64,000 bases of DNA. It comes from an uncultured Bacteroidia bacterium. Its GTDB lineage: Bacteria > Bacteroidota > Bacteroidia > Bacteroidales > Prolixibacteraceae. This document shows, in pieces, positions 1 to 8,783 of the stretch. Position 1 is the stretch's first letter. Each line of letters begins with the position of its first letter. The DNA lies in contig CAIXZH010000052.1 of assembly GCA_903923905.1 (NCBI GenBank), positions 1-64,000 of the forward strand, read 5' to 3'. The notes below the pieces were generated by a model that did not search any database, was not told where the DNA came from, and saw only the letters and a list, made by a program, of their open reading frames with translations. The position numbers and the translations under genes are program-made.

Positions 1-73
1 CCGTTAAAGATTGACCGCTCATCAGCTGCTGAAGAGCTTTGTCTCGCATCGACTTAAATTCTTCTGATTCCAT
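1..73 (-). CDS. IS256-type transposase, N-terminal fragment (cut by window edge)
   Basis: On the minus strand an ATG at 71-73 opens a frame that runs off the left edge, giving 24 residues that begin MESEEFKSMRDKALQQLMSG. This resembles the usual opening of IS256-family (mutator-type) transposases, which continue with a GKDGAFAPLLK-like stretch that is not visible here. The DDE catalytic core is outside the window. Identification rests on a short N-terminus plus the IS-like end just upstream, so it is probable rather than certain. Whether the transposase is intact cannot be judged. Confidence 0.55.
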   Translation of the reverse strand, partial: MESEEFKSMRDKALQQLMSGQSLT

Positions 74-140
74 AACTCTTGTTGTCTAAAGTTCAATAAT
101 AATAAAATTTTGCTTTAGACAGAGTTCATTTTACAGTCTC
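1..140 (-). mobile_element. End of an IS256-family insertion sequence
   Basis: Read on the minus strand from 140, the DNA starts GAGACTGTAAAATGAACTCT and leads into the transposase start at 73. GAGACTGT-type termini are common in IS256-family elements. A 9-bp inverted repeat, TGTCTAAAG at 83-91 and CTTTAGACA at 113-121, lies inside this end. The element's other end and target duplication are outside the window, so the boundary at 140 is an inference. If correct, the IS sits 120 bp beyond the stop codon of the last gene of the large minus-strand locus and may mark its edge. Confidence 0.5.
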
Positions 141-260
141 AACAAAATAATCAATACCATTATATCTAAATCGCCAAATTTTTAACACCAATATTTAACA
201 CCCAATTTGACTCGGTGATGAGCAGATAATGGAATTAGCGAGTATATCTTTAGTAAAAGA

Positions 261-1499
261 TCACCTCTTAATATTATAGCTCCGTAGTATGTTTCCGTGC
301 CGAAGATATAGTTTGCCATCATAAATTGCAGGATGAGCCCAGAATGGACCTTCACCTCCATCAAATTTAAAAGTACTGATAATTTTAAAATCAGTTGAGT
401 CAGGTTGAACTAAGGCTATATTCCCACCTTTTTCTTCCAAACAATAAAGTAAACCATCTGCTGCAATTATAGAACCTTTTGTATGCCAGCATTTTTCCCA
501 GTTTGTCTTGCCAGTCTGCCAACTGACTGACACCCATTTTCCTTTGTTATTATTAATCCAATTGGAGCCATATAAATTACCCTCAAACAGCACATCACCG
601 CCAATCTGAGTATCTATAACCTCATTCTTCCATTTTAATGACACGGATCTTCCATTTGCCGAAAGAGAAACCATGATGGCAATATGATTGTAACCACTTG
701 TTTCAAAAATATCACCATCATAATATATTGGGGTATTTGGATTAATTTTTCCCCAATTCCCAAGCTCATACGGAGTAAGATCAAAATTCCAGAGGATCTC
801 TCCATCAGCCGAATTAACTCCAATCAAGCTATTTGCCGTCTCTGCTAGTATGATTTTCATCCCATTGCGTTCGATAAGTTGAGATGAAGCATATGAACTG
901 GTTCCTCCAACACTCTTTGTTTTCCAGATTAATTTGCCTGTTATCTTGTCGAAGGATACAACTGTCGTCTCCTCTCCTCCTGTGACATAAAGAGCTGCCA
1001 TATCAGTCAGAAGGACGGACTCTGATATACCCCAAAATCCAGATCTTCCTTGAAATTCTTTTTGAGCATCCTGAAACCATACCTTTTTCCCATCACGAGC
1101 ATCAAGACAGCAAACTTCGCCCATACCACTTATCAAGTATATTTTATCGTTCTGTATGGTAGGGGTACATCGGGAATCGGGATAAGAATTTGGCCATGAT
1201 CGTCCATAATCTTGATCCCAAATCAATTTGCCCCTTTGATCATAAGCCGAAATTACATCCATTGTATCCTTTTTAATTCCGGTAACATAAATAATTCCCT
1301 TATAAACCACTGGTTGTGAATATCCTTTCCCTATTCCAAAAATTTCGCAATCGATTGTTGGTCCTGATTCGGGCCATTTTTTCAGCAGGTTCTTGTCAGG
1401 ATATATTCCATCGCGATATGGTCCGCGCCATTGAACAGTCTCTTGCCCTGAGGCAGCAGAAATTATAAAAATAAGGATAATCATCAGTAGTAGTTTCAT
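261..1499 (-). CDS. PQQ-binding-like beta-propeller repeat protein, secreted
   Basis: This 412-residue protein has a Sec signal peptide (MKLLLMIILIFIISAASGQ). It is followed by repeated blades with the pattern of PQQ-like/BamB-type propellers: segments ending in DG or TG followed by K-x-W or x-L-W, such as DARDGKKVWF, DKITGKLIWK and SADGEILWNF. The family includes scaffolds and dehydrogenase-like propellers; no calcium or PQQ ligands can be assigned, so a non-catalytic periplasmic or surface role is as likely as an enzyme. It opens with QWRGPYRDGIY, typical of the PQQ-like proteins found beside sugar-degradation genes in Bacteroidota and Planctomycetes. It is the last gene of the minus-strand run, 115 bp after the acyltransferase gene. 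Confidence 0.8.
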   Translation of the reverse strand: MKLLLMIILIFIISAASGQETVQWRGPYRDGIYPDKNLLKKWPESGPTIDCEIFGIGKGYSQPVVYKGIIYVTGIKKDTMDVISAYDQRGKLIWDQDYGRSWPNSYPDSRCTPTIQNDKIYLISGMGEVCCLDARDGKKVWFQDAQKEFQGRSGFWGISESVLLTDMAALYVTGGEETTVVSFDKITGKLIWKTKSVGGTSSYASSQLIERNGMKIILAETANSLIGVNSADGEILWNFDLTPYELGNWGKINPNTPIYYDGDIFETSGYNHIAIMVSLSANGRSVSLKWKNEVIDTQIGGDVLFEGNLYGSNWINNNKGKWVSVSWQTGKTNWEKCWHTKGSIIAADGLLYCLEEKGGNIALVQPDSTDFKIISTFKFDGGEGPFWAHPAIYDGKLYLRHGNILRSYNIKR

Positions 1500-1614
1500 A
1501 AGTAGAATTCAAAGTTTTAACATCATTATCCTCGGAAAAGATCACTACATCTTTAAAATTAAGTAGGTCACCAAAATAATGCTTCTTTAGCTAATTAAGG
1601 TTCTAAGAATTCTT

Positions 1615-2736
1615 TCATATTTTAATGAAAATTCGGTTTTTATATAACCAGTAACAGATAAACCACATAGATGCCCAAGCGCATAGACTTGTCATTATTT
1701 CAACAGTCAGGTATCCACCCCAGAAAAACAGCACTTTTATGAAAGGAATAAATATTTTGCTTACCAATTCTGCGCCTCCTATTTCAAAAAAAAGATAAAT
1801 AAAAATACAGTTCATTCCCACAATGATAAAGAACTTTGATCCCAGGGAAAATAACTTCTTCACATCAATGAGCCAGTAAGAAAAGCAAAGAGCCAAAATA
1901 GCCCACCCGCCGCTGGCAAATACAAAAGAGGATGTGGATATCTTCTTAATAATCGGGGTGATATCCAGCAAATCAAGTGAGAATCCTACCAATAAGGCGG
2001 CGAGACCGCAAATCACCATGAGCTTAATTTTCTTTCGTACCGGACGGTCACTCATCAAAAGTTGTCCAAATAAAACACCCCAAACGGTATGAGCAATTGT
2101 TGGGATAGCATTCAGCGATGCCCAGATACTTGTTTTATCTACACCCTCAATCTTAATATTTACCCATGCTCCCAGATTTTCATAAGCCACCCAGGGATGA
2201 TTAAATCCATCGACGGGGAAGAACCGGTAGGCAACGTCTGTCAGCAAAAGAATCACCAAAGTAAAAATCAACTGAAAAGAAAAGCTTTTTCTCATAATCA
2301 GGAAGGCAACCAAATAGGTTACTGATAACTGGGCAAGTACATTCTGAAACCTGAATCCTATTTCGCCCGGTTCAATGCAGTATAAAGCCCATCCCAAAAA
2401 CAGTAGCAGAAAAGAGCGTTTAAATGCATGATGAAGTATTTGCCGCCATGAATCTCCTTTTTTAATCCGATTTACAACGGCAAATGGAATTGCCACTCCA
2501 ACAATAAACATAAAAAAAGGTTGAATCAGGTCCCAGAAGTGCAACCCATGCCATTCATGATGACTGAGTTGGGTCCCAATAAACTTCATAATACTGCTCC
2601 CTTCGATAGAATTAATTTGGCCAAACAGGCGGGTGCTTTCCCCTATCAGGAGAAACATGGTAACACCCCGAAAAAAGTCTACCGATGTGACTCTTTCTGC
2701 CATTACGGATGCAGGATCCTTTAAAATTTTATCCAT
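1615..2736 (-). CDS. DUF5009 / NagX-type membrane acyltransferase
   Basis: A 373-residue polytopic membrane protein with about ten hydrophobic segments. After a short cytoplasmic tail it has the sequence SVDFFRGVTMFLLIGES and then HFWDLIQPFFMFIVGVAIPF, the hallmark of the DUF5009 / heparan-alpha-glucosaminide N-acetyltransferase-like family. Eukaryotic relatives acetylate terminal glucosamine across a membrane, and bacterial members (NagX) occur in amino-sugar loci. It starts 5 bp after the stop of the GH109-like gene, so the two are surely co-transcribed. A role in acylating or transporting an amino sugar released by GH20/GH109-like enzymes is reasonable but inferred. Confidence 0.8.
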   Translation of the reverse strand: MDKILKDPASVMAERVTSVDFFRGVTMFLLIGESTRLFGQINSIEGSSIMKFIGTQLSHHEWHGLHFWDLIQPFFMFIVGVAIPFAVVNRIKKGDSWRQILHHAFKRSFLLLFLGWALYCIEPGEIGFRFQNVLAQLSVTYLVAFLIMRKSFSFQLIFTLVILLLTDVAYRFFPVDGFNHPWVAYENLGAWVNIKIEGVDKTSIWASLNAIPTIAHTVWGVLFGQLLMSDRPVRKKIKLMVICGLAALLVGFSLDLLDITPIIKKISTSSFVFASGGWAILALCFSYWLIDVKKLFSLGSKFFIIVGMNCIFIYLFFEIGGAELVSKIFIPFIKVLFFWGGYLTVEIMTSLCAWASMWFICYWLYKNRIFIKI

Positions 2737-2741
2737 TGAAT

Positions 2742-4193
2742 TTAATTTTTAATATTCTTTTGAACCACTCCTGTATTCCCCCCTTTTTCCAACAATAAAT
2801 CAATTGGTTGATTGGTTTTCCATGATCCACCTGTAAAATCAGGGATACTAATAGAGTTTGAACGGTTGGCGACAGACCATTCACTAAGTGGAGCAATTGA
2901 ACTCCACAAAGCTGCATCATAAACGTCCTGATCTAAAGCTAATCCGTTACGCAAACAATCAATTGTGCGCCAATCCATTAAAAAATCCATCCCTCCATGA
3001 CCCCCAATCTGTTTAGCAATTACACCAATCCTTTTAATTAACTCAGGGGTATACCTTTCTTCAATTCCTTTGTACTCTTCCTCTGAGACCCAATTATCTT
3101 CAATTGAGATTTTGCCTGGCAGAGGATACTTCAAGGCCGCTCCTTTAGTCCCACTTATTTTGTGAATTCTCGAATAAACATTCGGCGATGAGACGTCATG
3201 CTGGACCATGATAGTCCTGCCTGAACTTGTTCTAATGGTAGAAGTCGTCATATTACCCCGATAGGGTCTGTCGATATATGGACTATAAAATCCATCACTT
3301 ACTGCAAGTTTTTTTGCTGTTTCATTCATCAGAAAATCCTTGCTCATCATAGATACCAGATATTCCATTTTATCACCCCTGTTGATACCCATGACCTGGC
3401 AAACAGGACCCAGACCGTGTGTAGGATAGAGGTTTCCACGTCTGTCTGCATTCTCCCTGAGACGCCACAAATCCCAGTAAACGGTTTTGTTGAAATTGGA
3501 TCCAAGGAGATTGTGGATATACGCACCTTCACCGTGTACAATTTCGCCAAAGAATCCCTGTCTGGCCATATTGAGCGTTAATAGCTCAAAAAAGTCATAA
3601 CAACAATTCTCCATCATCATACAATGTTTCCGAGTTCTTTCAGAAGTTTCAACCAATTGCCAGCATTCTTCCAGTGTCGTTGCTGCAGGTACTTCAATGC
3701 ACACGTGTTTCCCATGTTCCATTGCATAAACAGCCATATTAGCATGCATATTCCAGGGAGTAGCTATATATACCAAATCAAGGTCCTCCCTTTCACACAG
3801 CTTCTTCCAGGCATCAGTATGGCCTGTATAGAGTTCAGGAGTGAAACCAGCTCCGTCAATGCTTTTCAAGATTTTTTCAGCTTTTTCCGGAACAATATCA
3901 CACAATGCCTTAATATCCACCCCTTCTATAAGACTTAAATTAGACACATGGCTTGGGCCCCTGTTTCCCAGACCGATAAAGCCGACCCGAACAGAATCAA
4001 GTTTAGGAGCTGCATAACCGCACATGTTAAATATCTGGTTCCGCTGCTTTAATGCCTGGCCCCTGATACTATCAAGATTTGAATTTGCATTTTTAGATTT
4101 AGTAGATTCAACTGCCTTTAAAATATTAGCCCCAACCAGGCTGAAACCGGCTAAACCGCCAAGTTTTAAAAAATTTCTACGATTGCTTTTCAT
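2742..4193 (-). CDS. Gfo/Idh/MocA-family protein, GH109-like (alpha-N-acetylgalactosaminidase type), Tat-exported
   Basis: This 483-residue protein starts with a twin-arginine leader (NRRNFLKLGGLAGFSLVGAN). The Rossmann fold begins near residue 68 (VRVGFIGLGNRGPSH), followed by the nucleotide-fold motif HVCIEVPAATTLEECW. The segments MMENCCYDFFELL and YPTHGLGPVCQV are typical of glycosidase family 109, which cleaves alpha-N-acetylgalactosamine with a tightly bound NAD. Tat export fits folding with the cofactor already bound. GH20 in the same locus suggests amino-sugar-containing substrates. GH109-like proteins also include oxidoreductases of unknown substrate, so the exact activity is inferred. 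Confidence 0.8.
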   Translation of the reverse strand: MKSNRRNFLKLGGLAGFSLVGANILKAVESTKSKNANSNLDSIRGQALKQRNQIFNMCGYAAPKLDSVRVGFIGLGNRGPSHVSNLSLIEGVDIKALCDIVPEKAEKILKSIDGAGFTPELYTGHTDAWKKLCEREDLDLVYIATPWNMHANMAVYAMEHGKHVCIEVPAATTLEECWQLVETSERTRKHCMMMENCCYDFFELLTLNMARQGFFGEIVHGEGAYIHNLLGSNFNKTVYWDLWRLRENADRRGNLYPTHGLGPVCQVMGINRGDKMEYLVSMMSKDFLMNETAKKLAVSDGFYSPYIDRPYRGNMTTSTIRTSSGRTIMVQHDVSSPNVYSRIHKISGTKGAALKYPLPGKISIEDNWVSEEEYKGIEERYTPELIKRIGVIAKQIGGHGGMDFLMDWRTIDCLRNGLALDQDVYDAALWSSIAPLSEWSVANRSNSISIPDFTGGSWKTNQPIDLLLEKGGNTGVVQKNIKN

Positions 4194-4237
4194 TCTAGAA
4201 CAAATTTTAAATTATTTAATTTCAACAGTTTGCCATA

Positions 4238-5122
4238 TTACCTCTGAAAAATGGGGGATAAAAACTTTAATCCGTCTTCCATACTCTGTCGCCAATAGCT
4301 CCAATTATGATCGCCTTCGCGAACGCGAAATTCATGTGGGACTTTCCTGGCATTTAAGGTAAAATTGAGGAGCGAATTTCCGAGTATACGCTCATCTTTA
4401 TCGCCACAATCAATATAGTATTTAACAGAATCGAGCTGTTTTAACGGGAGGTTAGTGACCAAATCCAGGATGCTGTTTTTTCTCCAGGTTTCGGGTAAGG
4501 TATCTCCCTTCAATTTTCCATAACATTCATTTGAATTTCCTTCACCAAGTGTGAGTCGTTTTATCATTAAGCTATCGTTACGAACTGCTGCACTAAATGC
4601 GAGACATGCAGCAAACATATCGGAATGTTTGAAAGCGTAAAGTAATGAACCATATCCTCCCATTGATAATCCCCCAATAGCTCTGTAATCTTTTCCTATC
4701 CTGATACGGTATATTTTTTCAATATTGGGAATAAACTCCAGGAAAAATGCGTCTTCGTAGCGCACTGATCCATTAAAATTATTGACATAATAGGTCAACC
4801 CGGCATCAGGCATTACAATTACCATTGGAGCAGATTCACCTGAAGTAATTAATCTGTCGGCAGTAGAGTTGATATTTCCAAACTGAATCCAGGATACTTC
4901 ATTGTCTGTCGAGCCATGAAGTAAATAAAGAACCGGGTAGGATCGTATAGAAGTATTGTAATCAAATGGAAGATAAATTGAGTATTTAATATCCCGTCCA
5001 AGGATCGTACTCTTTACTACCATGCTTTCTTTAACAGTGCCTTTAATAAATGGATTTTGAGCTTTTACAAATCCTGGAACAGAAAAGAGCAGGCTAATAA
5101 TCAGATAGAAACTGGCTTTCAT
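4238..5122 (-). CDS. Secreted esterase, esterase D / acetyl-esterase type (alpha/beta hydrolase)
   Basis: This 294-residue protein has a Sec signal (MKASFYLIISLLFSVPGFVKAQ). The oxyanion region YPVLYLLHGSTDNEVSW is followed by the nucleophile elbow GGLSMGGYGS near residue 150, with likely Asp in YYIDCGDKDER and His in EGDHNWSYWR. This is the esterase D/feruloyl-esterase-like branch (putative esterase, Pfam PF00756) common in polysaccharide loci, where it removes acyl decorations from glycans. The leader shares a stretch with the leader of the GH31 gene 20 kb away. It lies 107 bp downstream of lutC, so it may have its own promoter. Natural ester substrate unknown. Confidence 0.8.
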   Translation of the reverse strand: MKASFYLIISLLFSVPGFVKAQNPFIKGTVKESMVVKSTILGRDIKYSIYLPFDYNTSIRSYPVLYLLHGSTDNEVSWIQFGNINSTADRLITSGESAPMVIVMPDAGLTYYVNNFNGSVRYEDAFFLEFIPNIEKIYRIRIGKDYRAIGGLSMGGYGSLLYAFKHSDMFAACLAFSAAVRNDSLMIKRLTLGEGNSNECYGKLKGDTLPETWRKNSILDLVTNLPLKQLDSVKYYIDCGDKDERILGNSLLNFTLNARKVPHEFRVREGDHNWSYWRQSMEDGLKFLSPIFQR

Positions 5123-5195
5123 TTGTATATAATTTGTTTTTAAAGGTTAAAAGACGCAAAGATCAGCAAAGCTTATAGCCACTGTGGAAATATTC
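5121..5195 (-). promoter_or_regulatory. Leader of the esterase gene, shared with the GH31 gene leader
   Basis: Immediately upstream of the esterase start, the plus strand reads GTATATAATTTGTTTTT then AAAGGT, and about 30 bp further ATAGCCACTGTGGAAATATTCA. The same blocks in the same order, with a shorter gap, occur upstream of the GH31 gene at 25755-25825. Function unknown; a shared 5' leader, promoter or binding site is inferred. Confidence 0.4.
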
Positions 5196-5228
5196 AAGTG
5201 TTAAATTACTACTCCGTTATCTATTTAG

Positions 5229-5798
5229 TTAATAAATCACTACCAATAGGCTTTTGGGCCCATGAGCACCATAAACCAGACTCTGTTCGATATCTGCGGT
5301 TTTAGATGGACCTGATATAAACACACCAAATCCGGTACCCGCCATATTGAGCTTGTGATAAGCCTCTGTCATATTGCTCAGAATCTTAGCTGAATCCAAA
5401 CTGATGATTACCATTTGAGCAACAAACGGGACCAAACGATTTGGAAAATCCGAATCATCCAGCCATATCGCTCCGTTTTCGGCAACTCCCAAATGGCCTT
5501 CCAAGATAATTGTATCAATTTGATCGAGCTTCTCTTTGGAACAATTAGCACTATATTCATCCCTAAATCCATTTTTGCCGATTTGGTGTACTTCCGGAAA
5601 ATGGAATGAAAGATAAGAGTCAATCTCTTCATTCAGACTTAATTCAATAAACTCTGCCCCAACTTGGTTCAGGCTTTTCTCAAAGATTTCCAGCAATTCC
5701 CTTCTCGGTTTTGGATCAGTAACCTCCAGATATTTCGGTAAAGGTGTGAACTCAGGTTTATTCTGCCTGATTGTTTTTAAAATATTATCCCTGCTCAT
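5229..5798 (-). CDS. lutC: LUD-domain protein, LutC/YkgG type
   Basis: A 189-residue cytoplasmic LUD-domain protein. The segments DTIILEGHLGVAENGAIWL and AHGPKSLLVVIY match the LutC/YkgG fold. In Bacillus subtilis LutABC oxidises L-lactate to pyruvate, with LutC as a cofactor-less partner. It overlaps lutB by 14 bp (lutB stop downstream of the lutC start), which implies translational coupling. Because the neighbouring genes are sugar-acid and inositol-type enzymes, the substrate here may be another 2-hydroxy acid or lactate produced by the pathway; that is inferred. Confidence 0.85.
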   Translation of the reverse strand: MSRDNILKTIRQNKPEFTPLPKYLEVTDPKPRRELLEIFEKSLNQVGAEFIELSLNEEIDSYLSFHFPEVHQIGKNGFRDEYSANCSKEKLDQIDTIILEGHLGVAENGAIWLDDSDFPNRLVPFVAQMVIISLDSAKILSNMTEAYHKLNMAGTGFGVFISGPSKTADIEQSLVYGAHGPKSLLVVIY

Positions 5799-7176
5799 TT
5801 ACTGATCTCCTTTCCAAAGTATTTTTTCGGTACCATTGCTTGAACGATTCCCTGGGCACTTCGGGCAATTCACGCTCCCTTCCCCAGACATTGATTCGGT
5901 GGTAAATCAACTCCCCGGATAAATTCCTGATTGCCCAACGTGCAACCTTTCCTGACAGGTTGTACACGGTATTATGAGCTAAAACAATCCCGGTTATCTT
6001 CATTAAATACCTTTTCGAAAGAGGTAATAATTTCTTTTCACTTATTTCCTGTCTCCAATCATAAAGCAGGTCATGAATATTAATTTTTACCGGACAAACA
6101 TTGGTGCAGGATCCGCAAAGCGTAGAGACAAATGGCAGATCCTTAAATTTATTGATATCCGAATCAGGGCCTAAAATTGACCCAATCGGACCGGGGATAA
6201 CATAATTATAACTGTGTCCGCCACTCCTCCTGTATACAGGGCAGGTATTCATGCATGCTCCGCACCGGATACATTTAAGAGAGTTTCTATAGGTTTCATT
6301 GCCCAGAAGTTTTGATCTTCCATTGTCGACAATGACCACGTGCATCTGTCCACCTGCCTTTGGCTCCCGGTAATGAGATGTGTAAGTGGTTATTGGCTGT
6401 CCAGTGGCGCTTCTTGCAAGCATGCGCGTAAAAACAGCCAATTCATTAGTTCCGGGGATAATTTTTTCAATACCCATGCAATGAATTTGAATCTTGGCAG
6501 CATGAACACCCATATCAGCATTCCCCTCATTGGTGCAAACAACGACTGTTCCTGTGTCGGCGATGGCAAAATTAACCCCGGTGATTGCAACATCAGCAGC
6601 CAGAAATTTTTCACGAAGATGGGAACGTGCAGCAGCTGTCAAATATTGCGGGTCTGAATTTCCTTTTGCTGTTTTAAGTTTTTCTTCGAATAACTCTCCA
6701 ATCTCTTCTTTTTTCAGGTGAATGGCAGGTAAAACAATATGGCTTGGAGGCTCATTTCGAAACTGGATAATCCGTTCTCCGAGATCTGTGTCAACAACTT
6801 CCAGCCCGTTCTTTTCAAGAAAAGGGTTCAGTCCGCACTCCTCTGTAAGCATAGACTTACTTTTTACAATTTTTTTCGCACCATTCTTTTGAATTATCCT
6901 GAGAATTAAATCATTAAATTCTTGTGCATCACTTGCCCAATGTATAGTTGCCCCATTCCCAATGACCTTTTCTTCAAATTGAAGTAAATAATTGTCCAGA
7001 TTGGATAGTGCATGATTCTTTATTTGAGAAGCTTCTTCCCGCAAATCTTCCCATTCAGGAACAGACCAGGCTGCCCTGTCCCGTTTTTGGCGAACCATCC
7101 ATAAGGTCTGGTCGTGCCAGTCGGCCCTATTTTCATCCTTAAGAAATTGAGCAGCTTTTTCTGAATGTCCTATCAT
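5785..7176 (-). CDS. lutB: LutB-type iron-sulfur LUD protein
   Basis: This 463-residue protein has an N-terminal LUD domain (about residues 60-290, with NFAIADTGTVVVCTNEGNAD) and a C-terminal ferredoxin part. Two clusters are visible: CIRCGACMNTCPVYRR near residue 307 and CGSCTNVCPV near 355. Together with the gene order lutA-lutB-lutC this is a standard lactate-utilisation complex in the cytoplasm, passing electrons to the quinone or another carrier. The start overlaps the end of lutA by 4 bp. Length and motifs are normal for the family. Confidence 0.9.
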   Translation of the reverse strand: MIGHSEKAAQFLKDENRADWHDQTLWMVRQKRDRAAWSVPEWEDLREEASQIKNHALSNLDNYLLQFEEKVIGNGATIHWASDAQEFNDLILRIIQKNGAKKIVKSKSMLTEECGLNPFLEKNGLEVVDTDLGERIIQFRNEPPSHIVLPAIHLKKEEIGELFEEKLKTAKGNSDPQYLTAAARSHLREKFLAADVAITGVNFAIADTGTVVVCTNEGNADMGVHAAKIQIHCMGIEKIIPGTNELAVFTRMLARSATGQPITTYTSHYREPKAGGQMHVVIVDNGRSKLLGNETYRNSLKCIRCGACMNTCPVYRRSGGHSYNYVIPGPIGSILGPDSDINKFKDLPFVSTLCGSCTNVCPVKINIHDLLYDWRQEISEKKLLPLSKRYLMKITGIVLAHNTVYNLSGKVARWAIRNLSGELIYHRINVWGRERELPEVPRESFKQWYRKNTLERRSVNEQG

Positions 7177-7916
7177 AACCGGTTGCAGTTTAGAATTTCA
7201 GCAATATGTACTACCTTGGTATCCCAATTTTGCCGTCTGATGATTCCTTCCAGATGCATCAGACAAGACATGTCGGTTGCAGTGATTATTTCGGCTCCAT
7301 TAATCTGATGGTCACGAATCCTCTCTTTACCCATTTTGACAGATACTTCAGGCTCAATTACTGAAAATGTTCCTCCAAATCCACAACATTCATCTTTCCT
7401 GCCAAGGGAAATAATCTCAATTCCTTTTGCCTTCTTTAGCAGTTGATGAACTTTGGAAAATTGTTTGGCAACCAATTCTGAGGGCATCCCCAATTTGAGC
7501 CCGCGTAAACCATGGCAACTTTGGTGAATGCCCACTTTGTGAGGATATTCAATCTTTAAATCCTCCATCCCCAGCACATCGACAATGAATTCACAAAGTT
7601 CATAGGTATTTTGACGGACTTTTTTCACCTGATCGGTCTGATCCAAAATATTGTAATGCTCACGGATATAATAAACGCAGCTTCCGGAAGGGGAAACGAT
7701 GTAATCAAATTCACTGAAATTCCGGACAAAGTTTTTGCATATCGGGATAGCCTCCCGTTCAGCCCCGCTATTGGCGAGTGGCTGACCACAACAGGTTTGC
7801 TTCAATGGATAAACAATATTCAATCCAATCTTTTGGAGTAATTCCAATGTGGCAATCCCTACCTGTGGATAAAACTGGTCAATATAACAGGGAATGAAGA
7901 GGCCAACTTTAATCAT
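7173..7916 (-). CDS. lutA: LutA-type CCG-domain oxidoreductase
   Basis: A 247-residue protein with two CCG (heterodisulfide-reductase-like) modules. The first is KQTCCGQPLANSG followed by SPSGSCVYYI; the second is GIHQSCHGLRG followed by DECCGFGGTFSV. These are the non-cubane Fe-S ligands expected for LutA. It is the promoter-proximal gene of the lutABC set and starts 27 bp after the aldolase stop, so it is probably co-transcribed with the inositol-like genes. All family cysteines are intact, unlike the Fe-S protein at 10575-11690. Confidence 0.9.
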   Translation of the reverse strand: MIKVGLFIPCYIDQFYPQVGIATLELLQKIGLNIVYPLKQTCCGQPLANSGAEREAIPICKNFVRNFSEFDYIVSPSGSCVYYIREHYNILDQTDQVKKVRQNTYELCEFIVDVLGMEDLKIEYPHKVGIHQSCHGLRGLKLGMPSELVAKQFSKVHQLLKKAKGIEIISLGRKDECCGFGGTFSVIEPEVSVKMGKERIRDHQINGAEIITATDMSCLMHLEGIIRRQNWDTKVVHIAEILNCNRL

Positions 7917-7943
7917 TTTAAAGGTTTTTATTTTGAAGTAAAT

Positions 7944-8783
7944 TTAGGATCTTAAAGCGAAAAGATTCATTTTTTGTCTCACCAATTCTTTCATTTTTTC
8001 ATATATCGGAACATTATAAACATCAATAGGCGAAAATTTTGTCTTGTGAATTTCTGCCTGGACAGCCGTTGCATCAATATAAACCTTGTGGAGTTCGGTG
8101 GCAAGGTTTATTTTGCGGATTCCATACCTGATAGATTGCTGAACATCAGCGTCTGGCGTATCAGATCCTCCATGCAATACAATCGGAATTCTTACCAGAT
8201 CACATATTTTTTTCAGTCGTTCCAAATCAATAAATGGTGCTTCCTTGTAAAATCCATGGGAGGTACCGATCGCAACAGCCAGTGCATCAATACCTGTCTG
8301 TTTTACAAACTCCAAAGCTTCTTCAGGAACAGTGAGGAAATTTTCACAATCAACAGTTCCTTTCGGAAGTAATCGTCCGATTTCTGCCTCTACTGAAACA
8401 TTATGAGAATGGGCGATTGCTACGACCTCTTTGGTCATTTGGATATTTTCTTCCATAGGCAGATCAGAAGCATCAATCATCACAGATGTAAAACCATATT
8501 GCACTGCTCGTTTTACCTGATCAATAGTTTTGCCGTGATCCAGGTGTAATACCACAGGAACATCTGTATTTTCAGCCATTACCTTGACCAGTGCAGCAAA
8601 GTCGCGTGCTTTATCGTCATTAAACAAACGGTTAAATATTTGAATAATTACAGGAAGTTTTTCTTCTGAAGCACAATCAATAACTGCTTTTAAGCTTTCA
8701 TAATTTCCAATATTGAAAGCCCCTATTGCAATATTCTTTTCTTTAGCAATTGCAAGAGCTGTTGCTAATGTAACTAATGGCAT
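7944..8783 (-). CDS. Class II aldolase of the FbaA/IolJ/tagatose-bisphosphate aldolase family
   Basis: This 279-residue TIM barrel is a zinc-dependent class II ketose-bisphosphate aldolase. Metal and phosphate motifs are visible: VVLHLDHGKTIDQV near residue 80, SVEAEIGRLLPKG, AIGTSHGFYKEAP and PIVLHGGSDTP. Family members cleave fructose- or tagatose-1,6-bisphosphate, or in inositol catabolism 6-phospho-5-dehydro-2-deoxygluconate (IolJ), giving DHAP. Next to iolB and a PfkB kinase, the IolJ-type reaction is the best guess; it would yield DHAP and malonate semialdehyde. It overlaps the kinase gene by 10 bp. Confidence 0.8.
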   Translation of the reverse strand: MPLVTLATALAIAKEKNIAIGAFNIGNYESLKAVIDCASEEKLPVIIQIFNRLFNDDKARDFAALVKVMAENTDVPVVLHLDHGKTIDQVKRAVQYGFTSVMIDASDLPMEENIQMTKEVVAIAHSHNVSVEAEIGRLLPKGTVDCENFLTVPEEALEFVKQTGIDALAVAIGTSHGFYKEAPFIDLERLKKICDLVRIPIVLHGGSDTPDADVQQSIRYGIRKINLATELHKVYIDATAVQAEIHKTKFSPIDVYNVPIYEKMKELVRQKMNLFALRS

